From Burkholderiales bacterium (GTDB lineage Bacteria; Pseudomonadota; Gammaproteobacteria; Burkholderiales; JAEUMW01), in assembly GCA_016791285.1 (NCBI GenBank), contig JAEUMX010000022.1:1-34315 (forward strand): a DNA stretch of 34,315 nucleotides, in the 5' to 3' direction. The translations under genes were made by a program, and so were the position numbers. Below, piece after piece: positions 23,062 to 31,380 of this stretch; positions within the stretch are counted from its first letter, which is position 1, and every line of letters begins with the position of its first letter. The notes under the pieces are model-generated. The model saw only the letters and a program-made list of their open reading frames with translations, made no database searches and was not told the DNA's origin.

Positions 23062-23102
23062 TCGATCGATCTCCCGAAGTCTCAGGAGGGTAAGCTTCCG
23101 CC

Positions 23103-24194
23103 GTGATCGCGACAAACCACTTTGCGCCACGCGTATGCGCCACGCCACTGGCAGACGCTCCGCTGATTTCGGTGGCGGCGCTGGCCGGTGCGCCCGACTT
23201 CGTTCGTGGCGCGCTCGGCGAGCGGGTGCTGGATAAGGCGCGTCGGGCGGCGATGCTGGACTTCGCGCTGATCGAATACGGCGACTGCTTCAGCTTCATT
23301 CCGCAACGGACGATGACGACCTTCAACGAGGTTGTGGCGCGTGCGGCCGGCGAAGAACACTTCGGCCTGAAGCTGGCGCCCCACCTCTCGGTCACCGGCT
23401 ACGGCACCTGGGGCGAATACCTGCTTGGCGCACGCACGCTGGGCGCCGCGATTGACCGGGCGGTGACGACGATGGATTTCCACGCCCGGGGCGACTCGAT
23501 GTCGCTGGACCGGATCGGCGGCCGCGCGCGCATCGGCTACGTCAGTGCCGCCCGGGGGCTGGACGGATACCCACATGTGGCCTGGGGCACCATCGGCGTG
23601 ATCATCAGCCTTTGCAAGTCGTACCTGCCCTCTTCCTGGCATCCGCAGTACATCGAAGTTGATCTTCCGGCGCTCCGCCGGTGCACCCTCGCCGAGGACA
23701 CGTTCGACTGTCCGGTGGTGTTCGATGCGCCAGGGCTCGCGGTGTGGCTGGGCGCCGGCGATCTTCGCGCCGCCCCCCGTCGAGCCACCGGCCGGCTGCT
23801 CACGGTCGGGGACATGGCGCGCGAGCGCAGCGCGATCCATCGCATCACCGGACTCAAGGGCGTGGTCGCGCATCAGGTCTGGGCGCAGATCCTGACCGGC
23901 AGCGTGTCGATCGAGAGCACCGCGCGGTCGCTGGATACCAGCGTGCGCACGCTGCAGCGGGAACTAGGTCGGGAAGGCGCCGATTTCCGCACGATGGTCA
24001 ACGTCTTGCGCGGCAAGCGCGCCGTGGAGTTGCTGAGCGAGACGGACTTGTCGGTGACCCAGATCTCGACGACGCTGGGCTATTCGGCACCGGCTCATTT
24101 TGCGCGCGCCTTTCGAAAGGCGATGGGGGCCGGCCCCAGCGAGTTTCGGCGTACATCGGCCGACGCCGCCGGCGTGAGCTTGACACCCGATTGA
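23103..24194 (+). CDS. AraC-family transcriptional regulator
   Basis: A 363-residue regulator from GTG 23103, preceded at a somewhat long spacing by AGGAGGG. The N-terminal ligand-binding domain (about residues 20-210) is of the OruR/ArmR-like type: DFALIEYGDCFSFIPQRTMT, HFGLKLAPHLSVTGYGTWGE and YLLGARTLGAAIDRAVTTMD. The C-terminal AraC/XylS double helix-turn-helix is clear: SIESTARSLDTSVRTLQREL then VTQISTTLGYSAPAHFARAF and RKAMGAGPSEFRR. This family usually activates divergent catabolic genes in response to a hydrophobic or amino-acid-derived ligand. It stands head-to-head with the minus-strand run starting at 23061, so it probably controls that run; its ligand is unknown. A hairpin follows its stop by 12 bases. 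Confidence 0.9.
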   Translation: MIATNHFAPRVCATPLADAPLISVAALAGAPDFVRGALGERVLDKARRAAMLDFALIEYGDCFSFIPQRTMTTFNEVVARAAGEEHFGLKLAPHLSVTGYGTWGEYLLGARTLGAAIDRAVTTMDFHARGDSMSLDRIGGRARIGYVSAARGLDGYPHVAWGTIGVIISLCKSYLPSSWHPQYIEVDLPALRRCTLAEDTFDCPVVFDAPGLAVWLGAGDLRAAPRRATGRLLTVGDMARERSAIHRITGLKGVVAHQVWAQILTGSVSIESTARSLDTSVRTLQRELGREGADFRTMVNVLRGKRAVELLSETDLSVTQISTTLGYSAPAHFARAFRKAMGAGPSEFRRTSADAAGVSLTPD

Positions 24195-24206
24195 GCATTC
24201 CCGCCA

Positions 24207-24223
24207 GCGCTCGGGACGAGCGC
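24207..24223. terminator. Hairpin between convergent genes
   Basis: GCGCTCG and CGAGCGC form a seven-base perfect stem with a GGA loop, 12 bases after the AraC-type gene and 54 bases after the end of the convergent DUF3616-like gene. There is no T-tract, so it would be a weak or protein-assisted bidirectional terminator. Confidence 0.4.
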
Positions 24224-24277
24224 ATGTTGGGCGGACGGGTAGGCAGTTGTCAGTAGTGCCGGGAACCGTGCGCCGGT

Positions 24278-25189
24278 TCAGCGCGCGAAAACCAGGCTCC
24301 GGAAGCCCTGCTGCGAGGACGGCAGCTTCTTGCACTCCTTGCCGCGCAGTTTGATTCCGCCGTCGTCGCTGAGCAGTTGGAACTGCGGCGTGTCCGGCCA
24401 GGCGAACAGCGCCTCCGGCCGCAGCGTTCCCAGCTCCGGTTGCTCCAGGCGCTGCGGGGTGTCAGCGCCACCCTGCCAGTGGAAGAGGGCAAAGCTGCCC
24501 TGATCGGCGGTGGGCCCGCCGACGACCAGATAGCCGGTGGCCACGCGTGTCATCGCGCGAATCCCGCACCCGCCAAGGTCCAGCGCGATGGCGTCGCCGA
24601 ACTCCGGGGCATCACCGTTGATCGCTCGAACCGGGTTGCGCAACGGCACGACCAGCGCCTTGCCTTCGCGCAGCGGGTTGCGCAGGCCGATCAGCAGCGC
24701 GCCGTCGGCCGTATGCGTCAGGCCCTCGACGTTCAGGCCGCCCTCTGCCTCGGGCGCCTTGAGTGCCGCTTCGGCCAGATGCCAGGCGCGGCCGGCATCG
24801 CTGTTCACCAACGCATCGAGCAGATGGACCGGTGCTGCGTTCACCGGTTGCAGCGTCGGTAGCGTGCCGCTGCGCTCGATGTCGGTGGCGAAGAGCCGAT
24901 CGCGCGACGGCGCGGGACGGCCCTTGCCGTCGCGGCTGAGCGAGCCTATCCAGTAGATGCGCTCGCCGATGCGTGTCCCCGCCTCGAGATCGGCCTCGAC
25001 CTTGCGGTCCCCCAGGAAGGCGCCGAGCGGCACGATGGCCCGCACCTGCGGTCGGCCGCGCTCGTAGATGCGCAGCGTGTTGTCCTCATCGCCAGCCACC
25101 ACGAAGTGGCGCGCGTCCAGCACGACGGCTGCCGAGGCGTCACAGAGGCCTTCGAAGCACAGCGTTGCGGCGAGAAGCTTCATTGACAT
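24278..25189 (-). CDS. Exported DUF3616-like protein
   Basis: About 303 residues. The start MSMKLLAATLCFEG at 25189 has AAGGATG upstream, and an in-frame extension is not needed. The repeats suggest a beta-propeller: VVLDARHFVVAGDEDNTLRI, ADLEAGTRIGERIYWIGSLS, LNVEGLTHTADGALLIGLRN, GIRAMTRVATGYLVVGGPTA and QFQLLSDDGGIKLRGKECKK. The motif NVEGLTH...LLIGLRNP is characteristic of DUF3616 proteins. The N-terminus is only weakly hydrophobic, so export is uncertain. Function unknown. It is convergent with the AraC-type gene and followed by about 295 bases of apparently empty sequence on its 5' side. Confidence 0.7.
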   Translation of the reverse strand: MSMKLLAATLCFEGLCDASAAVVLDARHFVVAGDEDNTLRIYERGRPQVRAIVPLGAFLGDRKVEADLEAGTRIGERIYWIGSLSRDGKGRPAPSRDRLFATDIERSGTLPTLQPVNAAPVHLLDALVNSDAGRAWHLAEAALKAPEAEGGLNVEGLTHTADGALLIGLRNPLREGKALVVPLRNPVRAINGDAPEFGDAIALDLGGCGIRAMTRVATGYLVVGGPTADQGSFALFHWQGGADTPQRLEQPELGTLRPEALFAWPDTPQFQLLSDDGGIKLRGKECKKLPSSQQGFRSLVFAR

Positions 25190-25484
25190 TCGAGCATCCT
25201 TACGTGAGCGCACGTGACCACTACATCATTGACTGGCCGGCGTCGCTGCCACCGGCGCCGTTTCGCGGCGGTGATGGTTTGCACGGCGTTGAAGAACAGC
25301 AGCCCTTCGGGCGCGACAAGCCCTCAGGTTTCGCCGCGACAGCCATCGAGCCTAGCTAGAGGCAAGGTCTTCACTACAGCCACATTCGCGCGACTTGCCA
25401 ATCCCGCACTCTGAAAAACCAATCGGTTACACCGCGCAACGGCTGAGAAACGATCTAAATCCGAGGCGAATCCGCTAAGTCGGG
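25190..25484. other. Intergenic region without recognisable gene
   Basis: Between the DUF3616-like gene and the TauE/SafE gene no convincing ORF, RNA or repeat was recognised. The left half is GC-rich, while the right half (about 25340-25480) is noticeably less GC-rich than its surroundings. It presumably contains the promoter of the DUF3616-like gene and the terminator of the cysD-cysNC-tauE run. Confidence 0.4.
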
Positions 25485-26270
25485 CTAGCGCAGCAGCAAC
25501 TTGCCGGCGACCACCAGCATCACGGCCGCCATCGCATTGCGGATCAGCGCCTCGGGTGCGCGCGTGCTCAACGTCGACCCGAGGACGATGCCGGGGATCG
25601 AGCCCACGAGAAGATTCCCCAGCAGCGCAAAATCCGTATTGCCCAGCACGAGATGTCCCGCTCCGGCCACGAGCGCGAGCGGAATGGCGTGGGCGAGATC
25701 GGTGCCGACGAGCTTCGCCGCCGTCAACCGGAAGGGATAGAGATACACCAGCGCGACCGTGCCCAGCGCGCCGGCGCCGACCGATGTCAGCGCCACCAGG
25801 GCGCCGACGATCGCCCCGGCCAGGACAGTCAGCGACGGCTGCGCGCGCTTGAACTTGCTCGGCGCCCGTGAGCGGAGCGACTTCCCCACTTCCTGCAGGC
25901 GCCGGCGGAACATGAGGCCCGCGGCGGTAAGCATGAGGGCGATGCCGACGCCGGTCAGAATCACATCGTTGCGCGCTTCCGAGGCACCGTAATAGGCGAG
26001 CATGACGACGATGGCAAGCGCTGCCGGCAGGCTGCCCGACGCCAATCGGCGGACGACCTGCCAGTCCACGGTGCCCCTGCGGCCATGCACCACCACGCCA
26101 AAGACCTTCGTGATGCAGGCGAACAGGAGATCGGTGCCGACCGCGGTATGTGGCGCGACGCCGAAGATCAGCACCAGCACCGGTGTCATCAGCGCACCCC
26201 CGCCGATACCGGTCAACCCGACGATGATGCCGACCGCGAATCCCGACAGGGTCGTCGCGACGTCAAACAT
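25485..26270 (-). CDS. TauE/SafE family sulfite/sulfonate-type permease
   Basis: About 261 residues from ATG 26270, with seven to eight hydrophobic segments in two related halves. The first half opens with GFAVGIIVGLTGIGGGALMT and has AVGTDLLFACITKVFGVVVH. The second has LAGAIVGALVALTSVGAGAL and KLVGTDLAHAIPLALVAGAG, ending MAAVMLVVAGKLLLR. The paired GxTGIGGG/TSVGAGA motifs are the TauE/SafE signature. Members export sulfite or sulfoacetate or import related anions. The start lies inside the last codons of cysNC (8-base overlap), which ties it to sulfur metabolism; a role moving sulfate or sulfite across the inner membrane is inferred. Confidence 0.85.
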   Translation of the reverse strand: MFDVATTLSGFAVGIIVGLTGIGGGALMTPVLVLIFGVAPHTAVGTDLLFACITKVFGVVVHGRRGTVDWQVVRRLASGSLPAALAIVVMLAYYGASEARNDVILTGVGIALMLTAAGLMFRRRLQEVGKSLRSRAPSKFKRAQPSLTVLAGAIVGALVALTSVGAGALGTVALVYLYPFRLTAAKLVGTDLAHAIPLALVAGAGHLVLGNTDFALLGNLLVGSIPGIVLGSTLSTRAPEALIRNAMAAVMLVVAGKLLLR

Positions 26271-28167
26271 CGTCGAGACGGTCCGAGAGAGCATCGAGGA
26301 TGGTCCGCACGCACTCGTCGGCGCTCTGCGACGCCGTGTCGAGCGCCAGCGCAGGATGCTGCGGCGGCTCATAGGGCGCCGTCACGCCGGTGAAGTCGGA
26401 AATTCTGCCGTTCCTCGCCTTGGCGTACAGACCCTTCGGGTCTCTCTGCTCGCAGGTCGAGAGGTCCGCCGAGAGATAGGTCTCGAGGAATCGATCGGAG
26501 CCGATCACCTGCCGCGCCAGTTCGCGATCCTCCGCGTAAGGCGAGATGAATGCCGTGATCACGATGAGACCCGCCTCGTTCAGGAGATGCGCCACCTGCG
26601 CGATACGGCGGATGTTCTCGGTGCGGTCCTGCGGCGTGAAGCCGAGATCGCGGCTCAACCCGTGGCGGATGTTGTCGCCATCGAGCACGAAGCAGGCATG
26701 ACCGGACGCAATCAGCCGTCGTTCGAGCTCGAAGGCGATCGTCGATTTACCGGAGGCGGAAAGTCCGGTGAGCCAGATCGTGGCCGGCCGCTGACGCAGG
26801 AGCTGCGCGCGCTCCGCAGGCTCGACGCGGCCGCGATGCCAGGTTATTTCGCTGCTCACCGGCTGCGGTGGCGCTTCCGCATGCACCTCGGCAGCGCGCA
26901 GCCGCTCGCTCACCATGCCGGCGCCCACGGTCAGGTTGGTGAGCGGATCGATCAGGACGAAGCTGCCGGTCGCCCGATTGCGCTCGTACTGATCGAGATG
27001 CAGCGGGCGAAAGAGCGTGAGCCGCGCCCGCCCGATGTCGTTCATGCGAAGCTGCGTGGCGTCTTCCCGATGCAGCGTGTTGGGGTCGACCCGGTAGAGG
27101 AGCTGCGCGCAGCTCGCCTTCACGACGTTGGTGGTGTGCTTGACCAGGTAGCTTCGCCCTACCTCCAGCGGTGTGTCGGCGAGCCAGATGAGCATGGCGT
27201 CGACCGCGCGCTCGACCCGCGGGACGTTGTTGGGGTGGGCCAGCATGTCGCCGCGGCTCACGTCGATCTCGTCGGCCAGGCACAATGTGACGGACAGCGG
27301 CGCGAACGCGTAGTCGAGATCGCCGTTGTAGGTCACGATGCGCGTGACGCGCGAGCGCTGTCCGGAAGCGGTGGCCACGACTTCGTCGCCGGGGCGCACC
27401 ACGCCAGAGGCGATCTGGCCGCTGTAGCCACGGAAATTCTGGTTCGGGCGCACCACGCGCTGCACCGGAAAGCGGAAATCGATCAGGTTGCGGTCGCCGG
27501 CAATGGAAACATGCTCGAGATAGTTGAGCAGCGGCACGCCCTGAAACCACGTCATGTTCTCGCTGCGGCTCACGACGTTGTCGCCCATCAGGGCGCTGAT
27601 CGGAACGAAAGTGACATCCGCGAGACCGAGACGCGCGGTGAATTCGAGGTAATCCTCGCGGATGCGCTCGAAGACCTCCTGTTCGTAGTCGACCATGTCC
27701 ATCTTGTTGACGGCGACCACGAGATGCGGCACCCCCAGAAGCGACGCGATGAATCCGTGGCGCTTGGACTGAGTGAGGACCCCGAGGCGCGCGTCGATCA
27801 GCACCACCGCCACGTCCGCGGTCGAAGCGCCGGTCGCCATGTTGCGCGTGTATTGCTCGTGCCCGGGCGTGTCGGCAATGATGAACCGGCGCTTCGGGGT
27901 GGAGAAATAGCGGTATGCGACGTCGATGGTGATGCCTTGTTCGCGCTCGGCCTTGAGTCCGTCGGTGATGAGCGAGAAGTCGAATCCGCCGCTCTCGCGC
28001 CCCGCCTTCTTCTTCAGCGCGTCGATGTGATCTTCGTAGAGCGCGTTCGCGTCGTGCAGCAGGCGTCCGATGAGGGTCGACTTTCCATCATCCACGCTGC
28101 CTGCGGTGGCAAAGCGCAGCAGGTCCGGCTCGCCGGTGCGGTGCAGGAGCATCGTTTCGGTGTTCAT
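26263..28167 (-). CDS. cysNC: Bifunctional sulfate adenylyltransferase subunit 1 / APS kinase
   Basis: A 634-residue fusion protein. The N-terminal EF-Tu-like GTPase has the P-loop GSVDDGKSTLIGRLLHD (residues 23-39), DTPGHEQYTRNMA and the NKMD motif, and drives ATP sulfurylase together with CysD. The beta-barrel domains follow to about residue 430. The C-terminal APS kinase domain has GLSASGKSTIAFELERRL, VLDGDNIRHGLSRDLGFTPQ and the mobile-lid region, and phosphorylates APS to PAPS. The gene starts one base after the cysD stop, so the two are coupled. It supplies activated sulfate for assimilation or for sulfotransferases in the cytosol. The N-terminal ATG at 28167 is clear from homology (MNTETMLLHRTG). 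Confidence 0.95.
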   Translation of the reverse strand: MNTETMLLHRTGEPDLLRFATAGSVDDGKSTLIGRLLHDANALYEDHIDALKKKAGRESGGFDFSLITDGLKAEREQGITIDVAYRYFSTPKRRFIIADTPGHEQYTRNMATGASTADVAVVLIDARLGVLTQSKRHGFIASLLGVPHLVVAVNKMDMVDYEQEVFERIREDYLEFTARLGLADVTFVPISALMGDNVVSRSENMTWFQGVPLLNYLEHVSIAGDRNLIDFRFPVQRVVRPNQNFRGYSGQIASGVVRPGDEVVATASGQRSRVTRIVTYNGDLDYAFAPLSVTLCLADEIDVSRGDMLAHPNNVPRVERAVDAMLIWLADTPLEVGRSYLVKHTTNVVKASCAQLLYRVDPNTLHREDATQLRMNDIGRARLTLFRPLHLDQYERNRATGSFVLIDPLTNLTVGAGMVSERLRAAEVHAEAPPQPVSSEITWHRGRVEPAERAQLLRQRPATIWLTGLSASGKSTIAFELERRLIASGHACFVLDGDNIRHGLSRDLGFTPQDRTENIRRIAQVAHLLNEAGLIVITAFISPYAEDRELARQVIGSDRFLETYLSADLSTCEQRDPKGLYAKARNGRISDFTGVTAPYEPPQHPALALDTASQSADECVRTILDALSDRLDDV

Positions 28168-28168
28168 G

Positions 28169-29080
28169 TCAGAAGTATCCCTCGCGCTTCTTTTGTTCCA
28201 TCGAGCCGTCCTGGTCGTGATCGATGATGCGCGTGATGCGCTCCGAATGCTTCGCGAGTTGCAGTTCCTCGATGATCTCGCGCACCGTGCGCGCGGTCGA
28301 GCGCACGGCGCCGGTGCAGGGGTAGCAGCCGAGCGTGCGATATCGGCACATCACGCGTTGCGCCGCCTCACCCGCCAGCAGTCGCGTCTTCTCGCCCACC
28401 GGGATCAACTGGTTGCCGCGCACGACCACTGCGCGTTCCTGCGCGAAGTAGAGCGGCACCACGGGAATGTCTTCGACCTCGATGTAGCGCCAGATATCGA
28501 GCTCGGTCCAGTTCGAGAGCGGGAACACCCGGATGCTCTCGCCCGGACTCACCTTGCCGTTGTACAGATTCCACAGCTCGGGACGCTGATTCTTGGGATC
28601 CCACTGGCCATGGGCATCGCGGAAGGAATAGATGCGCTCCTTGGCACGCGAGCGCTCCTCCTCGCGCCGCGCACCGCCGATCACCGCGTCGTACTCGCCG
28701 TGACGCAGCCCGCCGAGGAGGCCCTGGGTCTTGAGCAGTGAACAGCATTTCACGGTGCCGAGATCCCAGGGATTGGCGTCGCCGGCAAGCGCCTCCTCGT
28801 TGCGATGGACGCGCAGATCGACGCCGATCTCGCTGCAATAGCGATCGCGGAACTCGTACATCTCCGGGAACTTGTAAGCCGTGTCGATGTGCAGCAGCGG
28901 AAACGGGATCTTGCCCGGGTGGAACGCCTTCTGCGCGAGGCGGACCATGGTGGACGAGTCCTTGCCGACGGAATACATCATGACCGGCCGCTCGCATTCG
29001 GCGGCGACTTCACGCAGGATGTGGATGCTCTCGGCCTCGAGGACGCTCAACACCGATAGCGAGTATCGCTCTTGCTGCAT
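28169..29080 (-). CDS. cysD: Sulfate adenylyltransferase subunit 2
   Basis: A 303-residue PP-loop ATP pyrophosphatase-type subunit that forms APS from sulfate and ATP with CysN. The PP-loop variant is [19 protein letters not shown], followed by [28 protein letters not shown], then [20 protein letters not shown] and the [12 protein letters not shown] segment. The C-terminal [15 protein letters not shown] and [15 protein letters not shown] are diagnostic of CysD. ATG 29080 is preceded by GAGGAGAACCCCTG. It starts a cysD-cysNC-tauE operon; about 190 bases upstream, before the TPM-domain gene, hold no recognised gene and probably the promoter. Confidence 0.95.
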   Translation of the reverse strand: MQQERYSLSVLSVLEAESIHILREVAAECERPVMMYSVGKDSSTMVRLAQKAFHPGKIPFPLLHIDTAYKFPEMYEFRDRYCSEIGVDLRVHRNEEALAGDANPWDLGTVKCCSLLKTQGLLGGLRHGEYDAVIGGARREEERSRAKERIYSFRDAHGQWDPKNQRPELWNLYNGKVSPGESIRVFPLSNWTELDIWRYIEVEDIPVVPLYFAQERAVVVRGNQLIPVGEKTRLLAGEAAQRVMCRYRTLGCYPCTGAVRSTARTVREIIEELQLAKHSERITRIIDHDQDGSMEQKKREGYF

Positions 29081-29273
29081 CAGGGGTTCTCCTCGATGAT
29101 TCGGAACGGGGCAAGGCGGGAAAAGCCTGCTGAAGCCACCGCAGGGGTGTTAGACGAAGCTGCGTGGGTGCACAGGTCAACAATACCTGGAGGGCGTTGC
29201 CCGGTGAGCGGGATTAACGGACCGCCAATGGTATCCAAGGTGCCCGCCCCGGGAAAGTAGAGATCCTGGACGG

Positions 29274-29777
29274 TCAGCGGTGAATGACGACCGGCTTGTC
29301 CCCGAGTTCGTTCGGATTGGTGCCGTCGCCGGGATAGTGACGCGCAAGGTGCTCGCCGACGGTGCGCACCCCAAGCATCACGCCCGCCTCGAAACGTCCG
29401 GCGCGAAACTCTGCTTCCATCCTGCCGCAGATGTCCTCCCAGACTTCTGCCCCGCAGCAACGGTGGATACCCCGATCGGCGACGATCTCCACGTCGCGAT
29501 CGGCGAGCAGCAGGTAGATGAGGACACCGTTGCTGTGTTCGGTATCCCAGATCCGCAGGTCGGAGAAGACCTCGAGCGCCCGCTCGCGGGCGCTCGTGCC
29601 CTGCCAGAGGCGCTGGAAGTCGAGCGACCCCTGCACGGCAAAGACAATCTCGCCCCGATGCGTCGCTTCGGTCGCGCGGATCTCGCGTTCGATCGCCACC
29701 ATCGCGTCGGCGGGAAAGGCGCGGCGGATGCTCCAAAGACCATTTACCGCGTGGCGATAGAACCGGCCGAGGTCCAT
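29274..29777 (-). CDS. TPM domain protein (YgcG-like, soluble)
   Basis: A 167-residue protein with a single TPM domain: GEIVFAVQGSLDFQRLWQGT, RALEVFSDLRIWDTEHSNGV and LIYLLLADRDVEIVADRGIH, then AEFRAGRFEAGVMLGVRTVG. The paired acidic and aromatic motifs (IWDTEHSNGVLIYLL) are typical. There is no signal peptide, so it is probably cytosolic or membrane-attached. TPM domains are linked to photosystem assembly in plants and to LemA-associated envelope functions in bacteria; its activity here is unknown. It starts two bases before the stop region of the preceding TPM gene, completing a lemA-TPM-TPM operon. Confidence 0.82.
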   Translation of the reverse strand: MDLGRFYRHAVNGLWSIRRAFPADAMVAIEREIRATEATHRGEIVFAVQGSLDFQRLWQGTSARERALEVFSDLRIWDTEHSNGVLIYLLLADRDVEIVADRGIHRCCGAEVWEDICGRMEAEFRAGRFEAGVMLGVRTVGEHLARHYPGDGTNPNELGDKPVVIHR

Positions 29778-29778
29778 G

Positions 29779-30675
29779 TCACCAGTTCCCTGACGCACCA
29801 CCGCCGCCGAAGCCGCCACCCCCGCCGCCCGACCAGCCGCCGCCCGACCAGCCACCGCCTCTGCCGCCCGACCAACCCCCTCCAGTCGGGAAACCGCCGC
29901 CCCACCCGCCCGGATGGCGGCCACGCGTGGCGCGGTAGCCCGAACCGCCCGTGAGCATCGCGCCCAACAGGAGCACGGCAAGCGCCGCGAAAAGGGCGAT
30001 CGGCAGCGAGGCAAAGGACACGAATGACATCACTCCGGTACCGCCGGCGCCCAGCGCACCGCCCAGGAATCGCCCGATCACCGCCGACAGGATGCTGCTC
30101 ACCACGAGACCGACCACCACGATGGCCAGCAGGGCACCCAGATCCAACCCGTGGTCGCCACTCGCGCCGCGCGGTTGCGGCGGCGGCAATGGTTCACCCT
30201 CGATCACGCGGATCATGCGGTCGACGCCGGCGTCGATGCCGCCGTAGAAATTTCCCTGGCGGAAGTACGGCGTAATGATGTCGGACACGATGCGCTTGGC
30301 GCCCGCGTCGGGAATCACGCCCTCGAGCCCGTAGCCCACTTCGATGCGCAGCCTGCGGTCATTTTTCGCAACGAGCAGGAGCGCGCCATCGTCGACCCCT
30401 TTGCGCCCCAGTTTCCACCGCTCCGCCACTCGCAGCGCGTACTGTTCGATGGATTCCGGCTCGGTGGTCGGCACGATCAGCACCGCGATCTGACTGCCCT
30501 TTGCCGACTCGAGCGCCGCGAGCTTGTCCTCCAGCGCCTGCCGCTGCGGCGCAGTCAGCGTCCCGGTGAGATCGGTGACGCGCGTCTGCAGCGGCGGCAC
30601 GGCAACCTCGGCGCGGGCGCACGCCGCACCGAGGAGTGCGACCGCCAGCAGCAGGCTGGCGAGAAAGCGCGACAT
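29779..30675 (-). CDS. TPM domain membrane protein (YgcG family)
   Basis: A 298-residue protein with a signal peptide (SRFLASLLLAVALLGAACAR, cleavage near ARA). It is followed by a periplasmic TPM domain (VTDLTGTLTAPQRQALEDKL, IAVLIVPTTEPESIEQYALR and RRLRIEVGYGLEGVIPDAGA, then YFRQGNFYGGIDAGVDRMI). Two hydrophobic segments follow (LGALLAIVVVGLVVSSILSA and PIALFAALAVLLLGAMLTGG). The C-terminal tail is almost pure glycine-serine-tryptophan (repeats of GGWSGG, GGGGGFGGGG). This matches YgcG/BA1979-type proteins. The tail probably adheres to the membrane or mediates assembly. It follows lemA by eight bases. Confidence 0.88.
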   Translation of the reverse strand: MSRFLASLLLAVALLGAACARAEVAVPPLQTRVTDLTGTLTAPQRQALEDKLAALESAKGSQIAVLIVPTTEPESIEQYALRVAERWKLGRKGVDDGALLLVAKNDRRLRIEVGYGLEGVIPDAGAKRIVSDIITPYFRQGNFYGGIDAGVDRMIRVIEGEPLPPPQPRGASGDHGLDLGALLAIVVVGLVVSSILSAVIGRFLGGALGAGGTGVMSFVSFASLPIALFAALAVLLLGAMLTGGSGYRATRGRHPGGWGGGFPTGGGWSGGRGGGWSGGGWSGGGGGGFGGGGASGNW

Positions 30676-30683
30676 GCGCTCGC

Positions 30684-31319
30684 TTATTTGCTCGCCGGCG
30701 CGGGCACGGCGGGTGGCGCGGGCGGCGTCTTGCCGAAATCGACCTTGGGCGGTGCGGCGATGGCGGCTTCGTTTTCCACCGCAAAGGTCGGCTTGACTTT
30801 GTAGCCGAACAGCATCGCCGTGAGATTGGACGGGAACTGACGCACCGTGTTGTTGTATTGCTGCACGGACTGGATGAAGCGGTTCCGCGCGACCGTGATG
30901 CGGTTCTCCGTGCCTTCGAGCTGCGCCTGCAGATCGCGGAAGTTCTGGTCCGACTTGAGCTGCGGATAGTTTTCCACCACCACCATGAGGCGTGACAGCG
31001 CTCCGGTCAACTCCCCCTGCGCGGCCTGAAACTTCGCGAAGGCTTCCGGATTGTTCACGAGCTCGGGAGTGGCCTGGATGCTCGTCGCCCTGGCGCGTGC
31101 CTCGACCACCTTCGTCAGCACTTCCTGCTCCTGCTGGGCGAACCCCTTCACCGTGTTGACGAGATTCGGAATCAGGTCGGCGCGTCGCTGGTACTGGTTG
31201 AGGACCTCCCCCCACGCCGCCTTGACCTGCTCGTCGGAGGTCTGGATCGTGTTATAGCCGCAGCCTGGCAACAGCGTGGCAAACGCAAGCGCGGCAACGA
31301 GCCAAAGCTTTCTCATCAT
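30684..31319 (-). CDS. lemA: LemA family protein
   Basis: A 211-residue LemA protein. The N-terminus has a lipoprotein-type signal, RKLWLVAALAFATLLPGCGY, with Cys as lipidation site. It is followed by the coiled-coil four-helix bundle: YNTIQTSDEQVKAAWGEVLN, QYQRRADLIPNLVNTVKGFA, FAKFQAAQGELTGALSRLMV, YPQLKSDQNFRDLQAQLEGT and ENRITVARNRFIQSVQQYNN. The C-terminus is proline-alanine-rich. Two adjacent ATGs follow AAGGAGGCC. LemA proteins sit in the envelope and commonly occur beside TPM proteins, as here; the biochemical role is not known. A TACAAT box lies just upstream. Confidence 0.93.
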   Translation of the reverse strand: MMRKLWLVAALAFATLLPGCGYNTIQTSDEQVKAAWGEVLNQYQRRADLIPNLVNTVKGFAQQEQEVLTKVVEARARATSIQATPELVNNPEAFAKFQAAQGELTGALSRLMVVVENYPQLKSDQNFRDLQAQLEGTENRITVARNRFIQSVQQYNNTVRQFPSNLTAMLFGYKVKPTFAVENEAAIAAPPKVDFGKTPPAPPAVPAPASK

Positions 31320-31355
31320 AGGTGGCCTCCTTGGGAACAGCGTGTCGGGGAGCGC

Positions 31356-31361
31356 ATTGTA
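31356..31361 (-). promoter_or_regulatory. Candidate -10 box for lemA
   Basis: The minus strand reads TACAAT, 37 bases before the lemA ATG, in the 61-base space after the CDF gene. It is a good sigma-70 -10 match. The -35 is weak. Confidence 0.4.
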
Positions 31362-31380
31362 GCGGCATTGTCGCGCAGAA

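Noticed and set aside
25210..25330. A minus-strand fragment reading GLLFFNAVQTITAAKRRR as a possible gene tail
   Set aside because: No start, no domain and no match that I recognise; it is too short to call.
26002..28227. A 741-codon plus-strand frame
   Set aside because: Antisense to cysNC, which has clear motifs on the other strand; the frame has no coherent protein signature.
29779..30000. Glycine-rich repeats that could be taken for a tandem repeat array
   Set aside because: They encode the Gly/Ser/Trp tail typical of YgcG-type TPM proteins and are in frame with the gene.
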